This document shows positions 8,922-17,585 of a stretch of 64,000 bases of DNA, piece after piece. The DNA is from Candidatus Manganitrophus morganii (GTDB lineage: Bacteria > Nitrospirota > Nitrospiria > SBBL01 > Manganitrophaceae): contig JAJHOH010000001.1 of NCBI GenBank assembly GCA_021651055.1, positions 3,658,001-3,722,000 of the forward strand, read 5' to 3'. Each line of letters begins with the position of its first letter. Positions within the stretch are counted from its first letter, which is position 1. A program made the translations under genes and the position numbers. The notes under the pieces were generated by a model that was not told the origin of the DNA, searched no databases, and was given only the letters and a program-made list of their open reading frames with translations.

Positions 8922-9701
8922 ATGTTACAGACCCGGGTCATCCCCTGCTTGTTGGTTCAAAATGAGCGGCTGGTGAAAACGGTTCGGTTCAAAAATCCTT
9001 CCTATGTGGGAGATCCGGTCAATGCAATCAAGATTTACAATGAGAAAGAGGTCGACGAATTAATTTTGGTCGACATTTCGGCCACCGTTGAACAGCGTCC
9101 CCCTTCCTTCAAGTTGATCGAGCAGGTGACCAGCGAATGCTTTATGCCCCTTTGTTATGGAGGGGGGGTCCGGACGCTGGAGGAGATCCAGCAAATTCTA
9201 ACACTGGGGGTTGAGAAGGTGGCGATCAACAGCCATGCGGTTGAAGACCCATCGTTTGTCAGAGAAGCCTCCGACCGGTTCGGAAGCCAAAGTATCGTTT
9301 TGTCGATGGATGTGAAGAAGACCCTCTGGGGAAAATATCTGGTCCACACGCACGGCGGGCGCAAAACAACCAAACTGGAGCCGGTCGAATTTGCCCAAGA
9401 AATGGAAGCGATGGGAGCCGGCGAGATCTTGCTTAATTCCATTGACCGGGATGGAACGTGGGAAGGATACGATCTCGCTTTGATTAAAGCGGTGGCCGAT
9501 GCGGTGAGCATCCCCGTGATTGCTTGCGGCGGCGCCGGTCGCATCGATGATTTTTCAGAGGCGGTCAAAAAGGGAGGGGCCTCCGCCGTTGCGGCAGGGA
9601 GTATGGTGCTTTATCAAGGCAAAGATTTGGGGGTACTCATCAACTTTCCAGCTCAGGAGGAGCTGAAAAAGGCGCTCCATACCGGAAGGGACGCAAGATG
9701 A
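8922..9701 (+). CDS. hisF: HisF-type (beta/alpha)8 barrel, ammonia-channel paralogue
   Basis: Starting at ATG 8922 gives 259 aa, and numbering then matches the classic enzyme. Residue 11 is Leu in RVIPCLLVQ, where IGP synthase has its catalytic Asp11, while Asp130 is kept in VLSMDVKK. Loss of Asp11 with an otherwise conserved barrel (SIDRDGTWEGYD, ACGGAGRIDD) is characteristic of the WbuZ/HisF2 group, which carries HisH-derived ammonia to a sugar amidotransferase. It sits one base after hisH and overlaps the WbpG-like gene by ATGA, so the three are coupled. An upstream in-frame start at 8904 lies inside hisH and is less likely. Confidence 0.9.
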   Translation: MLQTRVIPCLLVQNERLVKTVRFKNPSYVGDPVNAIKIYNEKEVDELILVDISATVEQRPPSFKLIEQVTSECFMPLCYGGGVRTLEEIQQILTLGVEKVAINSHAVEDPSFVREASDRFGSQSIVLSMDVKKTLWGKYLVHTHGGRKTTKLEPVEFAQEMEAMGAGEILLNSIDRDGTWEGYDLALIKAVADAVSIPVIACGGAGRIDDFSEAVKKGGASAVAAGSMVLYQGKDLGVLINFPAQEELKKALHTGRDAR

Positions 9702-10831
9702 TCTGCTCCCACTGCATTTACGATGATCACATCCCTTATATTACGTTCGATCCGGCCGGCGTCTGCAATTACTGCCGGCAGCATGATCAGCTGGAAAAGG
9801 AGTACCCGACGGGTGAGGAGGGATCGCGTCGTCTTCAACAACTTGCCGAGAAAATAAAACGGGCGGGACGGAATAAAAGATATGACGTGGTCGTCGGGGT
9901 GAGCGGCGGAACCGATTCGTCTTATCTGCTGTATCTTGCGAAAAAGCTCGGCCTGAGACCGCTCGCCGCCCATTTTGACAACACCTGGAATTCGAAGATC
10001 GCCGTGGAGAACATCCATGGTGTCTTAAAAGCGCTCCAGGTCGATCTCTTCACGCATGTCGTCGATAACCGAGAATTCTGCGATCTGTTTAAATCATTTT
10101 TGAAGGCCTCGGTTCCCGATATCGACACCCCTTCCGACATCGGATTGGCGACGACGCATTATCTGGCCGCCGAAAAATATGGAATCAAATATATCTTCGA
10201 GGGGCACTCCTTCAGAACGGAGGGAATCTCTCCCCATGGATGGTTCTATATGGATGCGAAATATATCGAAACCGTCCAATCGCAGTTTGGCTCATATAAA
10301 ATAGAGACCTTCCCGAATTTGTGGATGATGCGCTGGCTGAGATGGACGGCGGTCGATCGGGTCAAAAAAATCCGCCCTCTTTATTATATCGATTATCAAA
10401 AAGAGGAGACGAAGCAATTTCTCAATAAAGAGTATGGGTGGAAATGGTACGGCGGCCATCATATGGAAAACAGGACCGCTTATTTCACCAATAACTATTA
10501 TCTGCCGAGAAAATTCGGGATCGATCTGCGATATTCCGAATTCTCGGCGTTGGTCAGAAGCGGTCAGATGAACCGGTCGGAAGCCCTTGAAAAAATCAGA
10601 GAGCCGAAACCTTTCGATACCACGATTTTAGACGAGATTAAAAAAAGACTCGATATAAAGGATGAGGAATTCGAGCGGATAATGGACTTCCCACGAAAAA
10701 CCTACAGGGATTATAAAACCTACAAGGAGACATTCGAACGAATGCGATGGTTTTTCTGGGTCATGTATCGGTCGAATCTGGTCCCGAAAAGTTTTTATAT
10801 GAAGTATACGCAAAAGTATGATCGTCCTTAG
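9698..10831 (+). CDS. wbpG: N-acetyl-sugar amidotransferase (WbpG/PseA-like)
   Basis: This 377-aa protein has four N-terminal cysteines (3, 6, 23, 26) in two C-x2-C pairs, likely a metal site, then a PP-loop VGVSGGTDSSYLL near residue 66 of the ATP-pyrophosphatase fold. The family activates the N-acetyl group of a sugar with ATP and uses ammonia to make an acetamidino (amidine) group. The hisH-hisF-wbpG order with four-base overlap is the known arrangement for acetamidino mannuronic or nonulosonic acids. The substrate here is not shown; the WbpB-WbpD fusion at 20854 makes a 2,3-diamino uronic acid plausible. Confidence 0.88.
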   Translation: MICSHCIYDDHIPYITFDPAGVCNYCRQHDQLEKEYPTGEEGSRRLQQLAEKIKRAGRNKRYDVVVGVSGGTDSSYLLYLAKKLGLRPLAAHFDNTWNSKIAVENIHGVLKALQVDLFTHVVDNREFCDLFKSFLKASVPDIDTPSDIGLATTHYLAAEKYGIKYIFEGHSFRTEGISPHGWFYMDAKYIETVQSQFGSYKIETFPNLWMMRWLRWTAVDRVKKIRPLYYIDYQKEETKQFLNKEYGWKWYGGHHMENRTAYFTNNYYLPRKFGIDLRYSEFSALVRSGQMNRSEALEKIREPKPFDTTILDEIKKRLDIKDEEFERIMDFPRKTYRDYKTYKETFERMRWFFWVMYRSNLVPKSFYMKYTQKYDRP

Positions 10832-10858
10832 CCGTTCAGATGAGCATGGGGTTCTTAC

Positions 10859-12031
10859 GTGAGGGTTGCTTGCATCGGCAACAGCAATAATATTTTCTTC
10901 TCCCTTGCCCGTCATCTGCGGGATCGAGGAGTCGATGCCGATGTTTTATTGCTCAATGATGAGAGCGCCCACTTTCACCCTTCCGCCGATACGTACGATT
11001 TGGATTTTCAGCGTTACACGGCCTCTCTTTCGTGGGGGAAGCCGCTCGGATTCACAACCGTGCCGGCCAGGCAGATCGCCGAAGATGTAAAGAAGTACGA
11101 TTTTATTATCGGCTGCGGCTCGACCCCCGCCTTTCTTCATAAAATCGGCCGTCCCCTCGATCTGTTCATCCCTTATGGGACTGATGTCATCGTCTATCCT
11201 TTCTTTAGCCTGAAGCGCCCGGCCTATTCTTTGATGTGCGCCCCTTTTATACGAAACCAGCAGCGTGGAATCCGGAGCGCGTCCTACCTCAACTTCGACT
11301 TGACCAATGAGGAGATGGAGAAGGTGATATTGAGATTGAAGTATCCCGGAAAAAGGCTAGAGTGCGGAATCCCGATGGTCTACACGCCGATGTACCATCC
11401 GGAGCGGATCGCTCAGTTTTATGACCGGAGCCGTTGGTATCGCGAATTCGAGAAGATCCGGCGGGAGCACGACATCGTCATTTTTCATCAGACGAGACAT
11501 GTCTGGAAAAACAGCCCGGACCCGTTCAGCTGGAAGGGAAACGACAAGCTTTTTATCGGCTTCTCTGATTTTGTAAAACAGGCCGGCATCAAGGCCTGTA
11601 TTGTGACCTGTGAATACGGCGCGGATGTAGATGCGAGCAAAAAACTGGTTTGCGATCTTGGAATCGAAAAGCAGGTTTTCTGGTTTCCTCAGATGATGAG
11701 GAAAGAGATCATGATCGGGCTGAGTCTCGCGGATATCGGAACCGGCGAGTTTCACATGAGCTGGCTTTCGTGCGGAACGATTTATGAGACATTGGCGATG
11801 GCGAAACCGTTGATGCATTATCGTGAAGACAAGCTTTATGAGAAGCGTTATCCCGAACTCTACCCCATGATCCGTGTTAAAACGGCGGAAGATATTACGC
11901 GGGCGTTGCACGACTATGCCGCGCGGCCGGCCTATTACCAAAAAATGGGGGAAGCGGGGCGGAGCTGGCTTCAGCGGCATGCGATTGATGAGCCCCTTAA
12001 CGCGTATCTGAAGATCATGAAGGGTGGATAA
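10859..12031 (+). CDS. Putative GT-B glycosyltransferase, family unclear
   Basis: This 390-aa protein starts at GTG 10859 with MRVACIGNSNNIFFSLARHL, a first Rossmann strand and helix. The C-terminal part has a GT-B-like layout: IVIFHQTRHVW, GIEKQVFWFPQMMRKEIMIGLSLADIGTGEF, then YETLAMAKPLMHYRED with a glutamate where donor-binding residues sit in GT4 enzymes. The canonical E-x7-E is not clear, so the family is uncertain. Position between wbpG and the flippase suggests it adds a sugar, perhaps the amidinated one, to the repeat unit; this is inference. It overlaps the flippase frame only if the latter starts at GTG 12024. Confidence 0.65.
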   Translation: MRVACIGNSNNIFFSLARHLRDRGVDADVLLLNDESAHFHPSADTYDLDFQRYTASLSWGKPLGFTTVPARQIAEDVKKYDFIIGCGSTPAFLHKIGRPLDLFIPYGTDVIVYPFFSLKRPAYSLMCAPFIRNQQRGIRSASYLNFDLTNEEMEKVILRLKYPGKRLECGIPMVYTPMYHPERIAQFYDRSRWYREFEKIRREHDIVIFHQTRHVWKNSPDPFSWKGNDKLFIGFSDFVKQAGIKACIVTCEYGADVDASKKLVCDLGIEKQVFWFPQMMRKEIMIGLSLADIGTGEFHMSWLSCGTIYETLAMAKPLMHYREDKLYEKRYPELYPMIRVKTAEDITRALHDYAARPAYYQKMGEAGRSWLQRHAIDEPLNAYLKIMKGG

Positions 12032-12038
12032 TCATTTA

Positions 12039-13547
12039 ATGGACTCGACCCTTTCAAAGCCTCCCGCGACGACAGGTTATCAGGAGATCCGCGGCGCTTC
12101 CAGCGGCCAGCGCCTTCTCTTCTTATTTAAAGATTCGATGTTGTATGGCGGCGCATGGGCCTTCAGCCGGGTGCTCGCTCTCTTTACGATTCCGATCCTC
12201 ACCCGTCTTTTCTCCACCGAGGCGTATGGGGCCCTCGATGCGATTGCAACGCTGGGGGCATTATTTATCGCTTTCATCACCATGGGACAAGATTCCGCCA
12301 TCGCGAGATTTTATTACGAGACGGAAGATCCCACCGAAAGAAGGGAGATCATTTCACAATCGCTTCTGATTCAGGGAATCTTCTGCGCGGCGGTCGGCAT
12401 CATCTTATGGCTCACCGCCGATTGGGTGGTGCAGAAGATGATAGTGGTTCCGGATCATGCCGATACATTTCGTGTTCTCGTGATGAGTTATCCCTTCGTG
12501 ATTTTATTCCAATTCTGCCAGCATTTATCGAAGTGGACGTTCGGCCGGCGTCAGTTCATCCTCCTTTCGGTCGGATCGGGGCTGGTCGTCGCGATTTTGA
12601 CATTGATTTTGGTGTTGGGGTTCGGTCTGGGGATCGTGGGGGTTTTTTATGCCCAGCTTCTGGGGATGGGGTTGTTTGCCGTGATCGGCCTCTTCTTGTA
12701 TAAGGACTATTGGGTCTGGCCGAACCGATTCCGTTACGGCCGGAAGCTGCTGAGCTTCGGATGGCCCTATATGTTGGTGGCGATCATGGGGATGATGATC
12801 CCGGCGCTGGACCGGATTTTTATCACACACTTCTTGGATATGGAAGCGATGGGTTATTATGCGGCCGGTTTTAAAATGGCGGTCCTCATCGTTTTACCCA
12901 TTACCGCTTTCCAAACGGCATGGGGGCCGTTCATGTTGGCGCTCTATAAAGAAGAAAATGCGCTTGAAACGTACAACCAAGTGCTTGTTTACTACACGGC
13001 GGCAATCTCGTTTTTAGGGTTCTGTTTGGTCGCGATGGCGGAACCGTTGACGATGGTTCTCACCTCTTCCCGTTATTTGGCGGGGAGTGTCGTGATATTG
13101 CCGATTACGTTTTCTCTTATCGTGGAGTCGATTGCATGGATCATGGGAATCGGAATCGATCTCTCGAAGAAAACGTATGGGAGCACGTTGAGCTACGGCG
13201 CCGGAATGATCGTCTCGGGGATTTTTATCGCATTTTTGATCGTACCTTTTGGGATCTGGGGGGTGGCTTACGGGGTCTTGCTTGGGCGAATCGCACAAGC
13301 GCTCAGTTACATCCTTTTCGCTTATCGGGTCTACCCTCTTCGATTCGCTTGGAAAAAGCCGCTCGCCTTGTTTCTGATGACCCTTGCTTCCGCCGTATTG
13401 CTTCAACGGATCTCTCTGCCGACGCCGGTCTATCATGCTCTTTTCCGGTTTTTTCTTTTCCTGGTGTTAGGAGGGGTATTCTGGCGCTATGCGCTCTCCG
13501 CCGAGGGGCGGCATTGGCTTTCCGTCAAACTGAAGTCGTTCGCTTAA
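12039..13547 (+). CDS. Wzx-type polysaccharide flippase (MOP superfamily)
   Basis: I start at ATG 12039, with AGGGTGG upstream at 12021-12027; GTG 12024 in the same frame is possible but has a poor site. The 502-aa protein has an N-terminal cytoplasmic stretch then about 12-14 hydrophobic segments, starting with GGAWAFSRVLALFTIPILTR, a hallmark of Wzx/PST-type transporters. The function is to flip undecaprenyl-linked repeat units across the inner membrane, which implies a Wzy-dependent pathway; no polymerase was recognised in the window. It sits among the glycosyltransferases. Confidence 0.9.
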   Translation: MDSTLSKPPATTGYQEIRGASSGQRLLFLFKDSMLYGGAWAFSRVLALFTIPILTRLFSTEAYGALDAIATLGALFIAFITMGQDSAIARFYYETEDPTERREIISQSLLIQGIFCAAVGIILWLTADWVVQKMIVVPDHADTFRVLVMSYPFVILFQFCQHLSKWTFGRRQFILLSVGSGLVVAILTLILVLGFGLGIVGVFYAQLLGMGLFAVIGLFLYKDYWVWPNRFRYGRKLLSFGWPYMLVAIMGMMIPALDRIFITHFLDMEAMGYYAAGFKMAVLIVLPITAFQTAWGPFMLALYKEENALETYNQVLVYYTAAISFLGFCLVAMAEPLTMVLTSSRYLAGSVVILPITFSLIVESIAWIMGIGIDLSKKTYGSTLSYGAGMIVSGIFIAFLIVPFGIWGVAYGVLLGRIAQALSYILFAYRVYPLRFAWKKPLALFLMTLASAVLLQRISLPTPVYHALFRFFLFLVLGGVFWRYALSAEGRHWLSVKLKSFA

Positions 13548-13575
13548 GGGAGCGTTTCCTTTATTTGATTGGAAT

Positions 13576-14649
13576 ATGAGACTGACATTTGTAATCGGAG
13601 CATTAACGCTGGGAGGGGCCGAAAGAACCCTCGCCTTTTTAGCGAAGCACTTCATGGAGCGAGGACATGCCGTTTCCGTCGTTACCCTCTATTCGCCGGA
13701 AAAAGATTTTTATGCGCTTCCTTCAAAGATGAATCGGAAGACGTTGGGGATGACCCGTCCCGCTCAGATATTCCATCAGTTTCCATTGCTGCGGCGGACC
13801 ATTTTATCCACGGAGCCTGAAGTGATTATTTCTTTCCTCGACAAAATGAATGTGATGACATTGACATCGATGTGGGGAACAGAGGTTCCGGTCATCGTCT
13901 CCGAGCGGACCGACCCGAGCGGCTATTCAATTGGTCCGATTTGGGATCAGCTTCGCTGGTGGACTTATCGGGCGGCGACCAGAATTGTTGTTCAAAGCAA
14001 GGGAACGGCCGATTACTTTTTGCCCAAACTCAAAAACAAGGTATCGATTATCCCCAATCCGGTTACACGACCCGCTTTGTCCGATCGGCCGCCCGAGACG
14101 TCCCTTCCGAAACCTTATATTGTCGGAATGGGAAGATTGGTCGTGGAGAAACGTTTTGATCTCTTGATCCGCGCCTTTGCACAAATAAAGGACCAATATC
14201 CGGAATGGACCCTGGTGATTTTAGGAGAGGGACCTCTCAGAGGGGAGCTCGAGCGGCTCCGTGACGCAGTTGGGCTGGCCCATCGTCTTCTTCTTCCGGG
14301 GAGGGCGCAAAATCCCGATGACCTCCTCAAACAGGCCGATCTCTTCGTCCTCTCCTCCCGTGTGGAGGGTTTCCCCAATGCCTTGTGTGAGGCGATGGCC
14401 TGCGGCCTTCCGGTGATTGCAACCGATTGCCCCAGCGGCCCGCGAGAGATTGTCAGGGACGGCATCGACGGCCTTCTCGTTCCAAACCAAGACGAGGCTG
14501 CTTTGTCGAAAGCGATGGACCGCCTGATGTCCAATGAAGCGGAGCGCCGGCGTCTTGCCGCGCGTGCCGTGGAGGTCGTCGATCGATTCGGCGTGGAGAA
14601 GGTCGCGGAGATGTGGGAGGTCCTCTTTGCTCAATCCATCCGGCGCTGA
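13576..14649 (+). CDS. Family 4 glycosyltransferase (PglJ/GalNAc-transferase-like)
   Basis: This 357-aa protein begins MRLTFVIGALTLGGAERTL, where the GGAE loop is typical of GT4 enzymes acting on lipid-linked amino sugars. The C-terminal site SSRVEGFPNALCEAMACGLP has the E-x7-E donor motif, followed by ATDCPSGPREIV, common in the PglJ/PglH branch. It is probably a cytoplasmic transferase extending the repeat unit, perhaps with a HexNAc; the sugar is an inference from resemblance. The start has only a weak TTGGAA upstream. Its 3' end overlaps the methyltransferase gene by 23 bp if the TTG start at 14627 is right. Confidence 0.88.
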   Translation: MRLTFVIGALTLGGAERTLAFLAKHFMERGHAVSVVTLYSPEKDFYALPSKMNRKTLGMTRPAQIFHQFPLLRRTILSTEPEVIISFLDKMNVMTLTSMWGTEVPVIVSERTDPSGYSIGPIWDQLRWWTYRAATRIVVQSKGTADYFLPKLKNKVSIIPNPVTRPALSDRPPETSLPKPYIVGMGRLVVEKRFDLLIRAFAQIKDQYPEWTLVILGEGPLRGELERLRDAVGLAHRLLLPGRAQNPDDLLKQADLFVLSSRVEGFPNALCEAMACGLPVIATDCPSGPREIVRDGIDGLLVPNQDEAALSKAMDRLMSNEAERRRLAARAVEVVDRFGVEKVAEMWEVLFAQSIRR

Positions 14650-15481
14650 AAATAAGACCGGTCACCCAAACGAAATCGCGCTCGGGGAGCGCTTTGAGTT
14701 CGGAGAGAATTGGAGCCGCTTTCTGGCGGTGTTGGATGACGCCCGGATCGAAGAGGCCGAACGCTCGTTGAAGCAGATGCTCGGTCTGGAGAGACTGTCG
14801 GGGAAGCGGTTTTTGGATATCGGCTCCGGAAGCGGATTATTCAGCCTTGCCGCGCGAAGGATGGGGGCCACCGTACACTCTTTTGATTTCGATCCCAAGT
14901 CGGTCGCCTGCACGCAGGAGCTGAAGCGGCGGTATTGCCCGCAAGAGGCCGCTTGGTCGATCGAAAAGGGATCGGTTCTCGATCGAGACTATCTTCAATC
15001 TCTCGGAAAATTCGATGTCGTCTACTCCTGGGGGGTGTTGCATCATACCGGGGCGATGTGGCAGGCATTGGAAAATGCCGCAACATTGGTCGCCGACGAA
15101 GGGTTTCTCTTTATCTCCATCTACAACGATCAACTCTATAAATCGGTCCTCTGGCGCAAGGTGAAGCAATTTTATTGCTCCGGGCCGTTGGGGAAGGGAT
15201 TGACGGTCGGCTTCTTCATCCCTTATTTTGTTTTACGGGGGGCGATCTTCGACCTGCTTTGCCTGAAAAATCCGCTGAGGCGATACAGCGATTATAAAAA
15301 AGAGCGCGGGATGGCGAGATGGATCGATTGGTTTGATTGGCTGGGGGGGTATCCGTTTGAAGTGGCGAAACCCGAAGAAATTTTCAACTTTTACCGTCAA
15401 AGAGGATATCGGCTGCAAAAGCTGAAGACCTGCGGCGCAGGCCTCGGCTGTAATGAGTTCGTCTTTACCAAGGAACATTAA
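14627..15481 (+). CDS. Class I SAM-dependent methyltransferase, TTG start
   Basis: The frame is open from ATG 14534, but that would bury 115 bp in the GT4 gene and add a basic, shadow-like leader. TTG 14627 has GGGAGG at 14615-14620, six bases upstream, so I prefer it; the protein is then 284 aa. It has motif I FLDIGSGSGLFSLAA, an acidic residue in SFDFDPKSV that would bind the SAM ribose, and a post-motif VVYSWGVLHHTGAM, as in Methyltransf_11/23 proteins. It probably methylates a sugar or the glycan chain end. No substrate-specific feature was recognised. Confidence 0.8.
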   Translation: MLNPSGAENKTGHPNEIALGERFEFGENWSRFLAVLDDARIEEAERSLKQMLGLERLSGKRFLDIGSGSGLFSLAARRMGATVHSFDFDPKSVACTQELKRRYCPQEAAWSIEKGSVLDRDYLQSLGKFDVVYSWGVLHHTGAMWQALENAATLVADEGFLFISIYNDQLYKSVLWRKVKQFYCSGPLGKGLTVGFFIPYFVLRGAIFDLLCLKNPLRRYSDYKKERGMARWIDWFDWLGGYPFEVAKPEEIFNFYRQRGYRLQKLKTCGAGLGCNEFVFTKEH

Positions 15482-15522
15482 GTCCCGCCGTCTATGGAAG
15501 CATCCAATAGGAAAAGAATCCG

Positions 15523-17436
15523 ATGTGTGGTCTGAGCGGTTGCCTCGACATTTCTCTCCAAAGAGGTCCGGGCGAACTGGAATCGATCGTCACCCGAATG
15601 GCCGACGCCCTTGCCCACCGGGGCCCGGACGATCGCGGCGTCTGGGTCGATGCGGAGGCCGGCATCGCCTTGGGCCATCGCCGTCTCTCCATCATCGATC
15701 TTTCCCCGGAGGGTCATCAGCCGATGGCGTCGGCCTCCGGCCGTTACATGATCGCTTTCAACGGAGAGGTCTACAACTTTAGAGGATTGCGTCAGGAGCT
15801 GGAAGGGGCGGGCGGGCGCTTCCGGGGCCATTCGGATACGGAGGTGATGCTTGAAGCGATCAGCTGTTGGGGAGTGGAAGGGGCGGTTCGCCGATTGAAC
15901 GGCATGTTCGCCTTTGCCTTGTGGGATCGTAAAGAGCGGCGGCTCCACCTGGTTCGCGACCGTTTGGGAGAGAAGCCGCTCTATTATGGATGGATGGGGA
16001 GCGCATTTCTCTTCGGATCGGAATTGAAAAGCCTTTGCGCCCACCCGGAATTTCGGGGAGCAATCGATCGCGGTGCCTTGACCCTCTACCTCCGGCATAA
16101 TTATATTCCGGCGCCTTATTCGATCTATAAAGGAATTTACAAATTACCGGCCGGGATGATGCTGAATTTAAATCTTTCCGCCAGCCGATCGCTGCCGCCG
16201 CCCGTGCCTTACTGGTCGTTCAGGGAGGTGGCCGAAGCGGGGATGGCGCATCCGTTCGAAGGCTCCGCCGAGGAAGCCGCCGACGCGTTGGAGACCCTTT
16301 TGAAGGATGCAGTCAAGATGAGGATGGAGGCCGATGTTCCCCTGGGAGCGTTCCTCTCGGGCGGGATCGACTCTTCCACCGTGGTGGCGCTGATGCAGGC
16401 GCAAAGCAAACAGGCGGTGAAGACCTTTACGATCGGCTTCAGCGAAAGAGCTTATAATGAAGCGGACCATGCAAAGGCGGTCGCGCAGCATCTGGAGACC
16501 GATCATACCGAGCTTTATGTCACCCCCGAAGAGGCGATGGCCACCATCCCATCCTTGCCGATTCTCTATGATGAGCCTTTCGCCGATTCTTCTCAGATTC
16601 CAACCTTTCTTATTTCTAAACTGGCGCGTCAACATGTGACGGTGAGTCTCTCCGGCGACGGCGGGGATGAGCTTTTTGGGGGATATCGGCGATATTTTAT
16701 CGCGCAGCGGCTTTGGAATCTGATCGGATCGATTCCCGGAGGGATCAGAGACGTGACCGCCGGAGGAATCGAGGGGGTGTCTCCTTTCATCCCATTTATG
16801 AGTGATAAAGCGGAGCGGCTCGCTGAGATTCTGAAGGTCGAAGGGGCGGAAGCAATGTACCACGCTGCCATCTCCCATACGAATAAGCCGGCCGACTTTG
16901 TTCTCGATGCGGTCGAGCCGTCGACGGTGTTCAGCGATCCCGGCGCTTGGATCAAGACGCCCCATTTTATCGAGCAGATGATGTATCTCGATACGTTGAC
17001 CTATTTGCCGGAAGATATCTTGACCAAGGTCGACCGGGCGAGTATGGGGGTCAGCCTTGAGGCGAGGGTCCCCCTGCTGGATCATCGTGTCGTTGAATTT
17101 GCGCGGCGTCTCCCCCTCTCTATAAAAATCCAAGACGGAAAAGGGAAAGCGCCGCTCTGTCGAATACTGAAAAAATATGTTCCGTCCGAATTGTTCGAGC
17201 GCCCCAAAATGGGTTTTGGAATCCCCCTCGATGTTTGGCTCCGCGGCCCGCTCCGGGAATGGGGGGAGGCCCTTCTCAATCAAGAGCAGCTTCGGCGCGA
17301 TGGTTTTTTTCATCCGGAAAAGGTTCGCCGTCTCTGGGAGGGGCACCTCTCCGGAAAATGGAATCGGCAGTATCTCTTGTGGAATTTGCTCATGTTCCAA
17401 GCCTGGTTGAGAACAACGAAAAATTCCGGCGGATAA
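15523..17436 (+). CDS. asnB: Asparagine synthase (glutamine-hydrolysing)-like amidotransferase, copy 2
   Basis: This 637-aa protein begins MCGLSGCLD with Cys2 as glutaminase nucleophile, followed by AHRGPDDRGVW and FNGEVYNF. The synthetase domain has SGGIDSS near residue 278 and LSGDGGDELFGGYRRYF. It differs clearly from the 2555 copy (GDGGDELF versus GDGSDEIF and many other changes), so it is a divergent paralogue rather than a recent duplicate. This type is frequent at the ends of exopolysaccharide loci, with an amidation role presumed. A 41-bp gap separates it from the methyltransferase. It is the last gene of the main glycan block. Confidence 0.92.
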   Translation: MCGLSGCLDISLQRGPGELESIVTRMADALAHRGPDDRGVWVDAEAGIALGHRRLSIIDLSPEGHQPMASASGRYMIAFNGEVYNFRGLRQELEGAGGRFRGHSDTEVMLEAISCWGVEGAVRRLNGMFAFALWDRKERRLHLVRDRLGEKPLYYGWMGSAFLFGSELKSLCAHPEFRGAIDRGALTLYLRHNYIPAPYSIYKGIYKLPAGMMLNLNLSASRSLPPPVPYWSFREVAEAGMAHPFEGSAEEAADALETLLKDAVKMRMEADVPLGAFLSGGIDSSTVVALMQAQSKQAVKTFTIGFSERAYNEADHAKAVAQHLETDHTELYVTPEEAMATIPSLPILYDEPFADSSQIPTFLISKLARQHVTVSLSGDGGDELFGGYRRYFIAQRLWNLIGSIPGGIRDVTAGGIEGVSPFIPFMSDKAERLAEILKVEGAEAMYHAAISHTNKPADFVLDAVEPSTVFSDPGAWIKTPHFIEQMMYLDTLTYLPEDILTKVDRASMGVSLEARVPLLDHRVVEFARRLPLSIKIQDGKGKAPLCRILKKYVPSELFERPKMGFGIPLDVWLRGPLREWGEALLNQEQLRRDGFFHPEKVRRLWEGHLSGKWNRQYLLWNLLMFQAWLRTTKNSGG

Positions 17437-17469
17437 CTTTCTTTTATCCTAATTCTGAAAAGGTGGGGC

Positions 17470-17500
17470 ATCGTTTTTTTTAAAATTTTGGCTATACTAT
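17470..17500 (+). promoter_or_regulatory. Possible promoter for the TPR-ABC operon
   Basis: TATACT (17493-17498) in the AT-rich gap after asnB resembles a sigma-70 -10 box. The matching -35 position (about 17470-17475) is poor, so only the -10 supports the call. The first gene starts 90 bases downstream. Confidence 0.3.
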
Positions 17501-17585
17501 ACGTTGACTCGGCAAGTCGCCAAAAGTCGAATGGATGAGCGTTTTCCTTGAATCGCGAAATAAATTATGTAGGATTGAATTTGTC

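Noticed and set aside
8297-9701. hisH and hisF as part of histidine biosynthesis
   Set aside because: No other his gene is near, HisF lacks Asp11, and the next gene is a WbpG-type ligase overlapping by four bases.
16168-17400. 410-codon minus-strand frame over the second asnB
   Set aside because: Antisense shadow of a strongly biased gene; no site, no motif. The same applies to the 390-codon frame at 42684-43856 over rplC-rplW.
17437-17585. Intrinsic terminator after the second asnB
   Set aside because: T-runs are present, but I found no stem of more than five base pairs next to them.
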